Part shown: positions 51,263 to 62,276 of the stretch, piece by piece | How positions within the stretch are numbered: position 1 is the stretch's first letter | How the letters are laid out: every line of letters begins with the position of its first letter | Assembly (NCBI GenBank): GCA_017590115.1 | Contig: JAGGNK010003335.1 | Location: 7,193,916-7,257,915 of the forward strand | Source of the DNA: Montifringilla adamsi | Taxonomy: Eukaryota; Chordata; Aves; Passeriformes; Passeridae | Length of the DNA stretch: 64,000 nucleotides | Direction: 5' to 3' | Translations under genes and position numbers: made by a program | The notes under the pieces: generated by a model | What the model saw: only the letters and a program-made list of their open reading frames with translations | What the model was told of the DNA's origin: nothing | Database searches by the model: none

Positions 51263-54200
51263 ACACCCAGTTGTTCAAACCCCAGTTTTGATTAAACTGC
51301 AAGAGTAAACCATGCAAAGTCCATTGCATATGTTGTTCAGTGATAACTTCTGCCAGGAAACACATTCTCCTTTTTTTCTTTTTTAATTTTATTTCCAGAT
51401 ACTTCCTGAAGTGGGCTCTTTATTAAGCATGGAGGTTCTGTGTCAATAGCTCCAAAGTGGGAGTTTATGGTAGCAAGGACACATTTGTGAAACTACATAC
51501 TGTGACATGCTCTTAGCAGAGTGGCCATGGCAAGCAGGGATGTTTGGGATTTGGAGAAGCAGTGCTGTGGGTTTTCCTCTTGCCTTTAATTTCTGATCTT
51601 CCTGTCTAATCAATATTATGGCCTGGAACCCTGGAATCAGCATTCCCAGGAAGGAATTCTCTTCACTGAGGCATCTGGCAGTTTTTATCTGCAAGCAGGA
51701 AGCTGGCCAAACTCATAAAGCATCTGCCTTGTTAGTCCTGCTCCTCTGCCTCCGTGGTTAGTTTTATAGTTGTGTGATGCCTTTCCAGATTGGTTTAAAT
51801 TTAAAATATTACATGGAACACATTTCAAAACAAGATTAAAATGACAGTACGCTTTGGACTCCATCCTAAATATACTTGCTTTCCCTGATCGTTAAGGACA
51901 CAGACTCTGCTCTGATTTGTTTGCTGCTCTGGGTTTCAGATCCAACCTGGGCACGAGAATACCTCATGTGGGTACAACCCAGCAGCAGGAGATCCCTCTA
52001 GGCTGAGGCAATTTGGCCCCAAAGTGCCATGAGGCAATGCAGAACCAAAGCTGGAATACAATTTCTTTCATCATAATATGTGTATTTTGCTGTACCTTTT
52101 GTTTCTACTTTAAACAATAAACCACCAATAACAGGCAGGTGGTGGAAGCTGCTGAGAATTTTGGACTTGTTTTCCTCTCCCACTTTCCTAATCACTAATG
52201 AACATTATCCAAGGAGCTTTTATTCCTGTGAGAAATATTTAATTTCTCATGTATGACCTGGGGACATAGTCAACAGGGAAAGAAGTGGAAAAACTTCCCC
52301 AATGCCTCCCCAAACTACATAGGTGTCCATTTGTGCCTCAGTGGAATAATGTAAATATTTGAGTGACCTTGTTTTTCCTTAATATTGTTAAGGGAGTGGA
52401 TCCCTGCAACAGCATCAGTGTTATTCCACAAACCCTGCCTGTGGGAAAGACCCATTAGAGAAATCAGCTCTGTGTAAGCCTAGTAAATTTTGAAACAAGG
52501 GAAAAAAAGGGACTGCAGTAGTGTCAGATGGCAAAACTCCCATTGTTTCAGTAGGATCAATACTCCAGTAATTGGTCCTGCTTCTCCACAGAATGAGGAA
52601 GGAGGGACAACATGCCCATGTGAGAGAAGTGGTATATATACATAGTATAGGTGGCACTTGTCAAATTTATTTAAAATTTCTGATGAGCATCTTCCTTTTT
52701 CCCAAAGAGTAGTGTTGGTGAAAGCAGGAGTTTTTGCAGAACTGTTCTCATTTTTATTGTGTATTTTAACTTGACATTATCAAAACCTGTAATTTCTAGC
52801 GTTTTTCAAGTTGTGTGGGATCATAAACTCAGCAAATCTGTATGATGTTAACATTTTATATAGATAACTTTTATGTGCTAAAAATTGGAGATTTAAATTT
52901 AATGTTACTATTTCAGTAGCAATTTTTTTTTTAATGCCTCAAATCTGAGGTTTCCTTGTACAGACTAAACTAATTCCACTTGTTTTGCTGCTGGGGCTGA
53001 GAGGGATCTGGTGCAGTCAAGCCTGTCTCTGTGCACTTGCATCCCAAGCCCCTGCTGGTAAAGGGAACATTTTTTCCGTTGCTACAATGTCTAAAATGTT
53101 TTTCTCAGCCTCTTGTAAAAGGAGCAGGCTTTTATCACATCTCTTCTTGACCCTGCACATCTCCTCAGGGATGCAGTTTCTTCTCATGGCTGGCTGTTAC
53201 ACAGAGGTATAAAATCACACTTGGCCACACTCTGGCACCACGGCAATGTGTGTTCCCACCACGGGGTGCACTTACCTGAGACTGGCAGATTTCTACTAAA
53301 TCATCCCCTCTGCTTGAACCAAGCCTGTTTCTAATTCCAGCAATTAATGTGTGTGCGCTGAGCTGAGGAATCCAGGGGGCTGTGTAAACGAATGCAGGGC
53401 ATTTGCAGAGCACCCACTCCAGCAGGTTAAATGGAATGTGTGTAGGAAATATTCCCTTACACCTGCTGCATGGCAATGAGCTGCTCAGGCAGATAGAGCA
53501 GGCAGGCTGCAATCACCCCTGTGACTGCCAGGAGCATGCTATGGATGGATTCTCTCTCGGGGCTTTAATTGCAAAAGTGAGACTGAGTTTTGTGGCTATT
53601 GATTTTGCTATTTGCTTCACCAGTCATTTAAATGAGTGTGGAAGGGAACTCTTGGGTGTTACACTGCTGAGAAATAATTTCCATAAAGTAATTGTGGTTT
53701 GTGTCTTTACTAGGCATCCTGACTGCATTTCCTATGTAGGAATTCAGGACAGGGAGAGGCACAGGATCAGTTTGCTTATTAACCTTCTGGCTTTCTAGTC
53801 CATTATTTCCTGAACACTCTTTTATAACATACTTTATGTAATTAGTGCAAATCCTCTTATAAAGGCAGCTCTCCTTGCAACAAGATAATCTGAGCCTGGA
53901 AGAAACAGTTTGGGCTTTGGTTTCTCAAAACTTTACTCCTTGGATAAAGAAATTGCTGGAATGTGATGGGTTCAACTGAAGCTGATGACAAACAGCCCTT
54001 GGGGGGCATCGACAGGGCCTTCATTTCTCTTCCTTTTTTTCCTTTTCATAAGAACTATTTTACTTTATCACCTGAGCAGGGTTTCAGATACTCGACCACA
54101 CCTGGATTTTCTGAAGCTTGTGTCAGGAAAAAGGTCTGGCACTGTAAAAACCACAAATTTGCAGTATCTGTGCTAAGGCCAAATCTTTCACAAAGAAAAA

Positions 54201-55858
54201 CCTCTCTACCTGCCTGGTGATGTGCAGCAAAGAATACAGAAATAGCATAGATGAGACTTTAAAGAATAAACCTGCTGAGCCAGAGGAGCATTGGAAACTT
54301 TGGCAGGAATTTTCTCTGTCCCAGAAGGTCGCAGTGCACTTGTGGAGCTTGCAGTGTGCAGAGACAAACAAAAACAACCAAAAACCCAAAGCTACCAACT
54401 GCCCAACCTTCCCACTCCCTTCAAAAAACTCCTCTTCAACCAAAACTTTGTACAACTGCGAGGCAATTGGAGAGTGTTTACACCTATTTAGTAAAAGACT
54501 AAGTCAGTTATTTCTGTAAATGGGTGTTTTCTGCATATCTGTGTAGAATGAAAGGATACCTTGGCTCAGGTTGGTATGGTAACAGCAAAATAGCACATAT
54601 TTATTTACTCATTAAAACTGCTGGCAGGGATTTTAAGTTCAAAGATTCTGTCCCTTGTGCCTCCATCTTGAAAAGAGCATTAAATTAAATGGTCCAAAAA
54701 TATGTCATTACAGTGTCTTTCTGGACTAGTTTTTAGGTCTTTTTAAGATCAGAAGGATGCAAAGAAGTACCTAGAATATTAATTTTCCTATTACTTGGGG
54801 AGCTGCAACAAGGCCACATTGGGAGATGTATAATTTAAGTGCATCAGAGGCTCTTTATGAACAATTTTCATTGATTTTCAGCTACATATTCAAATACATT
54901 AAAATTATTATCTTGGACTGCCTTGCTGCATTTTACTGGTTTAACTTCTGCACAGTCTGAAAGACTTTTTCCTACCTCTACATATTTACCATTGTAATTA
55001 CATGTAATTACAGGGATAGTACTGATGTTTTTCCTACTTCCCAAAAAACACACAGGGTATGATCTTGCATTTATTTTGTGAACAAAATGTACCTGAATGT
55101 TAGAGGAAAGCCAAGTCTTGTTCCTTTAATCACATTGTGTAAATGGATTTCAGGAAACTGAATGAGAATCAGTGTAACTAGCATAAGCTTTATTATCAAA
55201 GTTTCATCCACCTCATGGGACTAACTTAGCTATTCATCTAGGTTTTTGCCTGAGGAGGGAAGATTAGAAAAGAAAATTTAGTAGGAGCTGGTCTCCTTTG
55301 ATCACACATTTCATGATATATCATATATGCTACATTTTAATGCCCTAGGTTTGCTAAAAGCTCAATAAATGGCATCAATTTATAGGTGGCAAAGCAGGCA
55401 ACCTTTCTGTGGAAAAGATCAGTGAACTGAGGGTATGCTCATATTCTTAAATACAACAGATGCAGTAAAAATGCACCCCTGATTATGGCAGGCTTTCCGT
55501 GAATCTGAGACAATTTCCGAAGGCTGACTTCTTGTAATCACTTCAGAATCATTTGCCTGAGGTGTTAAGTTAAAAGGGAGGTGTCCTGACCTGCAGGGTA
55601 AAGACCAACAGGTAAATGACTCTGGCAGTCACCCCAGATTGTTAGAGTAGATGTAAAAATGCCCTTATAGCCTAATCCAAGCTCACCAAGCAACACAAAC
55701 TTCTCATTTTCCTTAAAACCTTTGCATATTGTACAGGCAATTCTTGGAATGGAGCCAGCAATAATTTATTTGGGGTTTTTGGGTTCTTTTAATTTTCAGC
55801 TCAGTCACTGAAATAAAAAACACAGAGGTAGACAGGAAGGCACTAAACCAAACTTCTG
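51263..55858. other. Non-coding DNA
   Basis: I see no gene or dispersed repeat. A short TA run lies near 52633-52640. The open frames at 53403-53798 plus (131 codons) and 54123-54455 minus (110 codons) overlap opposite-strand frames and are unrecognised. The stretch 53560-53720 has an enhancer-like mixture of TTTAATTGC and ATTTAAATGAG words, but I have no alignment to test conservation. Confidence 0.45.
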
Positions 55859-56668
55859 GTGTGAGGTAAAGTGCTGGGCCTGCCAGGAAACCAGAAATTT
55901 CTTTATGATGAAAGTCTAAAGATATATATATATAAAATACTGCTTTCTTTGCCTGGAAAAGAGCTCTGTATTTCCACCTTCAGCTACTATTTTAATAATT
56001 TACATAAAGATATGTCATTTATGCATGTTAAAATTGTCCTTCATTGGAGCTTTTCTGAAGGCCAAATTCATCAGTGTACTGAGATGTAATTGGCAAAAAA
56101 TATCTGTAGTAGATGCAAACCTTGTTTTGCACAAACTAACTCACACTGATAAATCAATTTCTTGAGTGTCTATTTTTCCCTTCTATTGGGTCTAGTTCCA
56201 CACATTCTTCTTGGGGTCTAAACTTTTAATTTTTATGCCCTAGAAGTTTTTATGGTCACTGGACCCAGCTACACAGATTTTTCTCTTTTAATCTTCTCTA
56301 ACAAGCCAGTCCACCTCCATCTGCCTCAGTTTATGCTGCTCCCAGTACCCACAGTGTGCCCATCTCCTGTTAATGAGGTGGAACTACCCCCAAAACTCTT
56401 GGGAGTGAGACTAATTCCTCCCTGACTGCTGACATGACCCTTTGTGGTGGGTTGCACTGGGCCACAAGAGGATTGTGGGGAGGAGACAAGTGGGGAGCTG
56501 ACAGACAGCAAGGTGTGTGTTACTTGTGGTAGATCTGATACCACAGAGAGAGAACTGATCATTCTGACTGATAATCAAGTGTCCCTTGAAACATTAGGCA
56601 GTCTTTTTAATGCACTCTAGGGCCCAGTCCTAGAGGTACCTGCAAGATAGAGAGGATCAACATATTAA
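55859..56668. repeat. 810-bp tandem duplication, copy 1
   Basis: This unit is repeated immediately downstream with 807 of 810 positions identical by my reading. It starts GTGTGAGGTAAAGTG and ends AACATATTAA. The content is AT-rich, with a TA run near its start, and a GC-richer last third that on the minus strand opens a 78-codon frame (56326-56562), unrecognised. No terminal inverted repeats, LTR ends or CR1 blocks are visible, so it is not an obvious mobile element. The base before the unit (G) and its last base (A) differ, and the first base after copy 2 (C) differs from the unit's first base, so no microhomology remains at the junction. Confidence 0.98.
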
Positions 56669-57478
56669 GTGTGAGGTAAAGTGCTGGGCCTGCCAGGAAA
56701 CCAGAAATTTCTTTATGATGAAAGTCTAAAGATATATATATATAAAATACTGCTTTCTTTGCCTGGAAAAGAGCTCTGTATTTCCACCTTCAGCTACTAT
56801 TTTAATAATTTACATAAAGATATGTCATTTATGCATGTTAAAATTGTCCTTCATTGGAGCTTTTCTGAAGGCCAAATTCATCAGTGTACTGAGATGTAAT
56901 TGGCAAAAAATATCTGTAGTAGATGCAAACCTTGTTTTGCACAAACTAACTCACACTGATAAATCAATTTCTTGAGTGTCTATTTTTCCCTTCTATTGGG
57001 TCTAGTTCCACACATTCTTCTTGGGGTCTAAACTTTTAATTTTTATGCCCTAGAAGTTTTTATGGTCACTGGACCCAGCTACACAGATTTTTCTCTTTTA
57101 ATCTTCTCTAACAAGCCAGTCCACCTCCATCTGCCTCAGTTTATGCTGCTCCCAGTACCCACAGTGTGCCCATCTCCTGTTAATGAGGTGGAACTACCCC
57201 CAAAACTCTTGGGAGTGAGACTAATTCCTCCCTGACTGCTGACATGACCCTTTGTGGTGGGTTGCACTGGGCCACAAGAGGATTGTGGGGAGGAGACAAG
57301 TGGGGAGCTGACAGACAGCAAGGTGTGTGTTACTTGTGGTAGATCTGATACCACAGAGAGAGAACTGATCATTCTGACTGATAATCAAGTGTCCCTTGAA
57401 ACGTTAGGCAGTCTTTTTAATGTACTCTAGGGCCCAGTCCTAGAGGCACCTGCAAGATAGAGAGGATCAACATATTAA
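56669..57478. repeat. 810-bp tandem duplication, copy 2
   Basis: It is head to tail with copy 1. The three differences are A56593/G57403, C56613/T57423 and T56637/C57447, all transitions and all within 45 bp in the last tenth of the unit. The other ~730 bp match exactly by eye. It repeats the small frames of copy 1 unchanged. A real recent duplication, gene conversion between copies, or a false duplication from two haplotypes in the assembly would each give near-identity. Confidence 0.98.
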
Positions 57479-57812
57479 CTTAATAATTAATTGGGAAGCC
57501 AGCCAGAAGGAAAGAGAAGTCCTTACAGTCCTTGGCACTCAGGAGATCTTTGATTGTGCCTGAACCTACACAATGTTCCTAGGGAAGGAAATGAAATTTC
57601 AGTAAGTGAAGAAGAGTGGTTTAAATTTGCCACTGGCAAAATTTTTGTTGCACTATTTAAAACTATTTCCTTGCTTGTCTCATATTTGGGATTTGACAGA
57701 CTACTCACCAGTAGCTTCCAGTAGTTTGTTAAAGTCTCCATTATGTTGTATGTATTAATGGCCATTGTAATTTCCATAACATATATTGACTGAGATTGGA
57801 AGAATAAGGGCT
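57479..57812. other. Non-coding spacer between duplications
   Basis: These ~330 bases of AT-rich DNA hold no recognisable gene or repeat. They separate the 810-bp duplication from the duplicated CR1 tail. Confidence 0.55.
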
Positions 57813-58016
57813 CAAGGCCAGGCTGGATGGGGCTCTGAGCAGCTTGGTCTAGAGGAAGGTGTTGAGAGGGGATAGTCTTTAAGGTCCCTTTCAACCCAGG
57901 GCATTCCCCAGGCTGGATGGGGCTCTGAGCAGCTTGGTCTAGAGGAAGGTGTCCCTGCCCATGGCAGGGGTTGAGAGGAGATAGTCTTTAAGGTCCCTTT
58001 CAACCCAAGGCATTCA
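57813..58016 (+). mobile_element. CR1 LINE 3'-end fragment carrying an internal tandem duplication
   Basis: Two adjacent copies of the CR1 tail are present: 57818-57907 (90 bp) and 57908-58016 (109 bp). Both contain 'ggctggatggggctctgagc' and 'agcttggtctagaggaaggt' and end with 'ccctttcaaccca'. Copy A lacks 19 bp (57952-57970 in copy B), with two further single-base differences. The shared subfamily-specific wording in both copies favours duplication of one insertion over two independent insertions. The element is 5'-truncated and non-coding. Confidence 0.92.
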
Positions 58017-58424
58017 TGTTTATGTTTAGATGTTAAATGAGTCTGTTCTTGTTTGGTGGCAGTTCAGCTGAACCCCTTCTCTTGTGCTGGGACAGTTCAG
58101 TCTCGGGGTACAGGTCTGGCTGGTGGCCACAGAGTTCCCTGCCATGGCACGTGCTGGGTGCCTGTGCTGTGGTGGGTCCATCAGCATGCCAGCCCAGCTA
58201 GGAGAGTGAGACAGCAGTGCTCTGCAACCCACATAATTCATAAAAAACCCACAAAATTCATAAAAAATTCTGAGGGAAAACGAAACTACCTGGATACTGA
58301 AAAATCCTGACATCCCCCTCTGAACTCTGACAGCTCACACCGAAGGCTTGGGGATTTCTCCATATATATATATTTATAAAGGGAAGAGGGGGGGAAAAAT
58401 AACACTGTGGAGCTCTTGTGGCAT
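58017..58424. other. Non-coding DNA with a TATA-like run
   Basis: A run of CATATATATATATTTATAAA ends at 58380, followed by a purine-rich G7 stretch. It precedes a GC-richer patch. No gene is recognisable. Confidence 0.45.
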
Positions 58425-58592
58425 GAGCATGCTGGCCCAGTCTGCTCCTGCTCACCCTGAGAGCTGGCGAGGTGCCTGGAAGGAGCAGGCAGCTGCCCGT
58501 GGATCCCGGCACGGCTCCGTGCTGGGCACAGCCCTGCCTGCAGCACAGCCTCAGCTGCTCTGGCACCACAGCACAGCAGCTGAAGCAGAGCT
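58425..58592. other. Short GC-rich, CpG-containing patch
   Basis: This is one of the GC-richest stretches in the window, with several CpGs close together around 58465-58525. It is too short for a classical CpG island. Frames are open on both strands across it (58348-58620 plus and 58258-58569 minus), which is typical of GC-rich composition. It could be a decayed repeat or a minor promoter; neither is shown. Confidence 0.4.
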
Positions 58593-60116
58593 CATGTTTA
58601 AAAAAATATTTTACTGTTGAATTACAGTTAATTTAAATAAAGTCTAGCTGATCTTCTTTTGGCCCTGCCAGTCTGGGAAAGGCAGATTTTGAGCCTTTGA
58701 GTGCTGCTCTGCACAGCAGAGCTCAGCTCAGGATAAAGGTTGTGGAATCTGTTTTTTTTCCTGCAGTTTGGATCATGCTAAAACTTTTTTTACCCATATC
58801 ATTGTAGAGATTTATTTCTATATCAGTGTGATTTTGCTGTATGAAGGCAAAGCACATGCCTATTTAATTTTTATTATCTGAATTCCTAGCACTACTACTC
58901 TCAAGACATTTAGGCTAGACAAAACAGTGATTTAAAACATAAAGCAGCATTTATGGCCTATTTTCCAGTATTTATAAAATTTAGTAAGCATACATGCACG
59001 ATGAATCATGGTAGTGTCTTCTGCAGACAAAGCTCCCTGGAATAAATACTTGATGCATAGTCAAGCAGAGCTCTGTTTATGCAAAGCAGAAAATGCAGAT
59101 ACAAGGGTTTCTGTCTTAAAAGGTAATCCTGAGGTGAGACATTTTAGTTGGCTGTTTGTTTTTAATAACAGGAGGGAGAAAAGAGGTAGGATTTTTAAGG
59201 AACACAAAGCAGGGTTTGTGTTTACATTCAATAACACTGATTTTATATTTTGGGGTTGGGAAAAGGCTTGTCTTACAAAATCAGCCCAAGTAAACATTGT
59301 GTACAAAGCTGTAATAACACCTGAAATATCACTTGATGTGGCTTACACCAGGCTGGCTTGCAGGGTACATGCTTCATTGATTTTCAGAGCTTATTGCTTG
59401 TAATATTTCTGCAGCACACTCATTACAACTCCTGGCTGTTATCGGGCTCGGAGCAGGCAGCTGTGAGCTGACAATAGCATCTGAAGCTGCAAACCCCGGC
59501 TTGAGAGAGATTTACCCTTTCCAAAGTGATTATATAGATCAAACCAGCACTCTTTCCTTTTGGAATTCTCTTGCAGTGCTCTCATATAACATTTATACAG
59601 TGTCTCATTGCTCGTCTGAATGGCAGCTTGTTCCAGGCATAAAGGTTCACATCTGTGCTGCTTTTGTAAGAAAAGAGTTGTGGGGAGGTTGATAATAAAA
59701 TTAGTATTGCCAAGAACCTTTTAGAGTATAATCTCTAACCCAAACCAGTTACCTGGATTAGTCTGTTTATCCTGCACCCAGGCAAATACCAGCTGGGTCT
59801 GGGTTTTTTCCTTCTGGACAGTGAGTGACTTATTTTTCTACAGCAACACAATCTCGATTAAGATCTACTTGGAAATTGAGCTGAACTTCCTCTTTTCAAT
59901 AAGGAAAAAGTTTCCCTGAAAGTACAGCCATCATTTCAGTTCAATCAGCAAACTGGAGGAGTGAACTGAATTCTTGTGACCTAATTAACAAGAAAATGTA
60001 TGTCAAGATCGGGTTAGCCCCATAATCAAAACAGTTTCTGCCCTAGAAATCTGTGTTGGTCTGGTGCTATGAGTTGTCAGGCCTTTGAAGGAAAACAGAT
60101 GCATATTTAAAACTCT

Positions 60117-60198
60117 AATATAAATAATATATATTTCTATAATACATACATAATTATAATATATAACATATACTATATATATAAAAATATATATATAA
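60117..60198. repeat. TA-rich low-complexity tract
   Basis: The stretch is nearly all A and T, in irregular TATA and ATAATATA units, with only a few C interruptions. It is self-complementary in many registers and could form small cruciform or hairpin structures. Confidence 0.85.
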
Positions 60199-61890
60199 AG
60201 TATCTGAACTCTATTATTTCTGAAGTATGGGTGCAAGTCTTATTTGTACTGGTTGAGGCTCTGGTGTTATTCAGCTTGGAAAATGAAGTCAGGTTGATTT
60301 AGACTGCTGTGAATCAATATAATGGAGGGTTATGTATTGTAAGTGTGACAAAGAAAAAAAATCAGTCAAAAATTCCTCTGCTTCTTTTTTCCTAATATTG
60401 CAGGCACAATGTTTTCCATTAAATTAAAACTGTCACTAACAAATTGCTACTTAGATTTAGGATGCCTGACACAAACAGCAAGAAGGAAAGCAGTGCCCAT
60501 ATCAGGGAAATCTATCATGAAGTGGAAACTCCTGTAGGGCTGGCACAGGCAGGCTCAGTCCTGAGCACACTTATGCAGACCCACCAGAATAAGAGCTTGG
60601 TAAAGCACCTGGCACCTTCATGCTGAGAGGCTTCTGCAGGACAGCATCCCAAGGCTGCCAGTCCCAGGCTGTGCCCTCTGCATGAAAGGGAAAGGATTTT
60701 TAGCTGTGGATAGAAAACTCTGATACCTCCTCTCACAAAAATGTTTCCTTCATTCCCTGTGCCTTGAAGTGATGTGTGGTGAGAGGCAGCAGTAATTCAT
60801 CAGGGCAGGAGCTGCCTGTGGGACACAACATTGAGTTGTCATTGTTTTTCTCAGTTTTTGTTTTTAAAAAAGTGATGAAGAATGATAGCAGCTGTCAAAT
60901 CAAGGTGATGTAAAAGCAAGCACTTTGCCTAATTCTCTCAGCTTGTTCAGTTACTGAATTTCAGTCCTGGCCCTTTGCTTTCCTACTCATGAATTTCTCT
61001 TATTGCAGCACAGAGTTCTTTGACACTGCCAGCCCATACCTGTGCTGGCCACCAGTGACACAGTTCTGCCTTCTCACCTTGATGTTTGGAATTGATTGAA
61101 AATTTGAGTTAACAAGCACCTAAGGGGTGACAGCCATGAGCTGATCAGGTCAATACTTTGCTGCCAAGATCTTGCCAAACTCCTCTTTACACAGGAATTT
61201 GTGACTGCAGCCATCAGTGAGAACCCACCTGTCCCTGGCTGTGGTCAGTGATGGGCAGTGCCCGAGAGAGTGGCATTCCCTAGTTCTGCCCTGGTTAGGA
61301 TTTGACAAGCCCTCTTGGCTGCTCCAAAAATTCCTCATTTCCATAAGCTTCTTGGAGGGAAGAAGATGTACATACAGCTTCCCCTGTAGATACATCACTG
61401 TGCCAGAAAAGCTTGAGAAATTTTTAAATGTTTTTTTTGCAGCTTAGCTGTACAAGATAAAGGGTTTGTTTGCACCCTCATAAATATTCACATATCTCTG
61501 TTTATACATGTGCAAATGTATAGCATGCATGCTTTGAAAGTGTAGTGTTCAGGACATACCCATTTTTACTGGAAGCCTTTTCCTTTAAAACTTGATTCTT
61601 TAGGGAAGGGGGGAACTGAAATGTGATCTACATGGTTACTAAATACAACTATCAGAGGGCACAGTTGTGCCTCTAGTTTGTAATACCAAGGAAAAGCTCT
61701 ATATCAGACTCCAGAGCAGCAAATTATTGCAACCATTTAAGTAAATAGGCTGGTTCCTTCATTATAGAAAGTTTCCTTGCTGAGCTAGATGTACAATATA
61801 TTTATTTTTTTCATGAATATAAATGTCTGCTACTGATGGAAACAGTCAGCTGTCACTATACTACAAATGCAAATTGCAAACTGATGGTTG

Positions 61891-62276
61891 AACAATTAAG
61901 ATCTAGTGCACAGAGCTTATTACCACTGGAGGACTGTAATTGAATTCCTATTGCTGTCAGACAGGTTGAAAATTACTGCGATGAAGAGAATCAGTTTTCT
62001 ACTTTACATCTCGTTGTTTCCCAGCCAAAGAGCATTGGTGTTATGGAGGTTCCCACAAATAGGTAATTGAATAGAGAGCAGCAAATGACAGAGGAATGCT
62101 ACCTGTCATTAAAGAGGAAAGTAATTAATGCTCTTCAGCTTGATTCCCTCATGCCCATGAAATCCAGGGATCTAAAATCAGGGTACTTCCCTCAGTGGTC
62201 CTGGCTGTGTTGGTGTGTGTGCAATTAGTGATCAGACAGCTGTGTACCTAAATACTGGGTGATACTGTAATTAATT
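61891..62276. promoter_or_regulatory. Cluster of TAATT-type homeodomain-like motifs (candidate)
   Basis: Six ATTA/TAATT-type words occur in about 390 bp: AACAATTAAG (61891), GTAATTGA (61935), GTAATTGA (62063), GTAATTAATG (62121), GCAATTAGTG (62221) and GTAATTAATT (62267). Homeodomain proteins of several families bind TAATT cores. AT-rich DNA produces such words by chance, so this is only a candidate enhancer. Confidence 0.2.

Noticed and set aside
56452..56463. TGTGGTGGGTTG word resembling the start of some avian ERV-L LTRs
   Set aside because: Only about 12 bases match from memory. The following sequence diverges and no paired LTR or matching end is visible.
57523..58003. Minus-strand frames with a repeated Ser-Arg-Pro-Ser-Cys-Ser-Glu-Pro motif
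   Set aside because: The repetition comes from the duplicated CR1 tail read in antisense and is not a gene.
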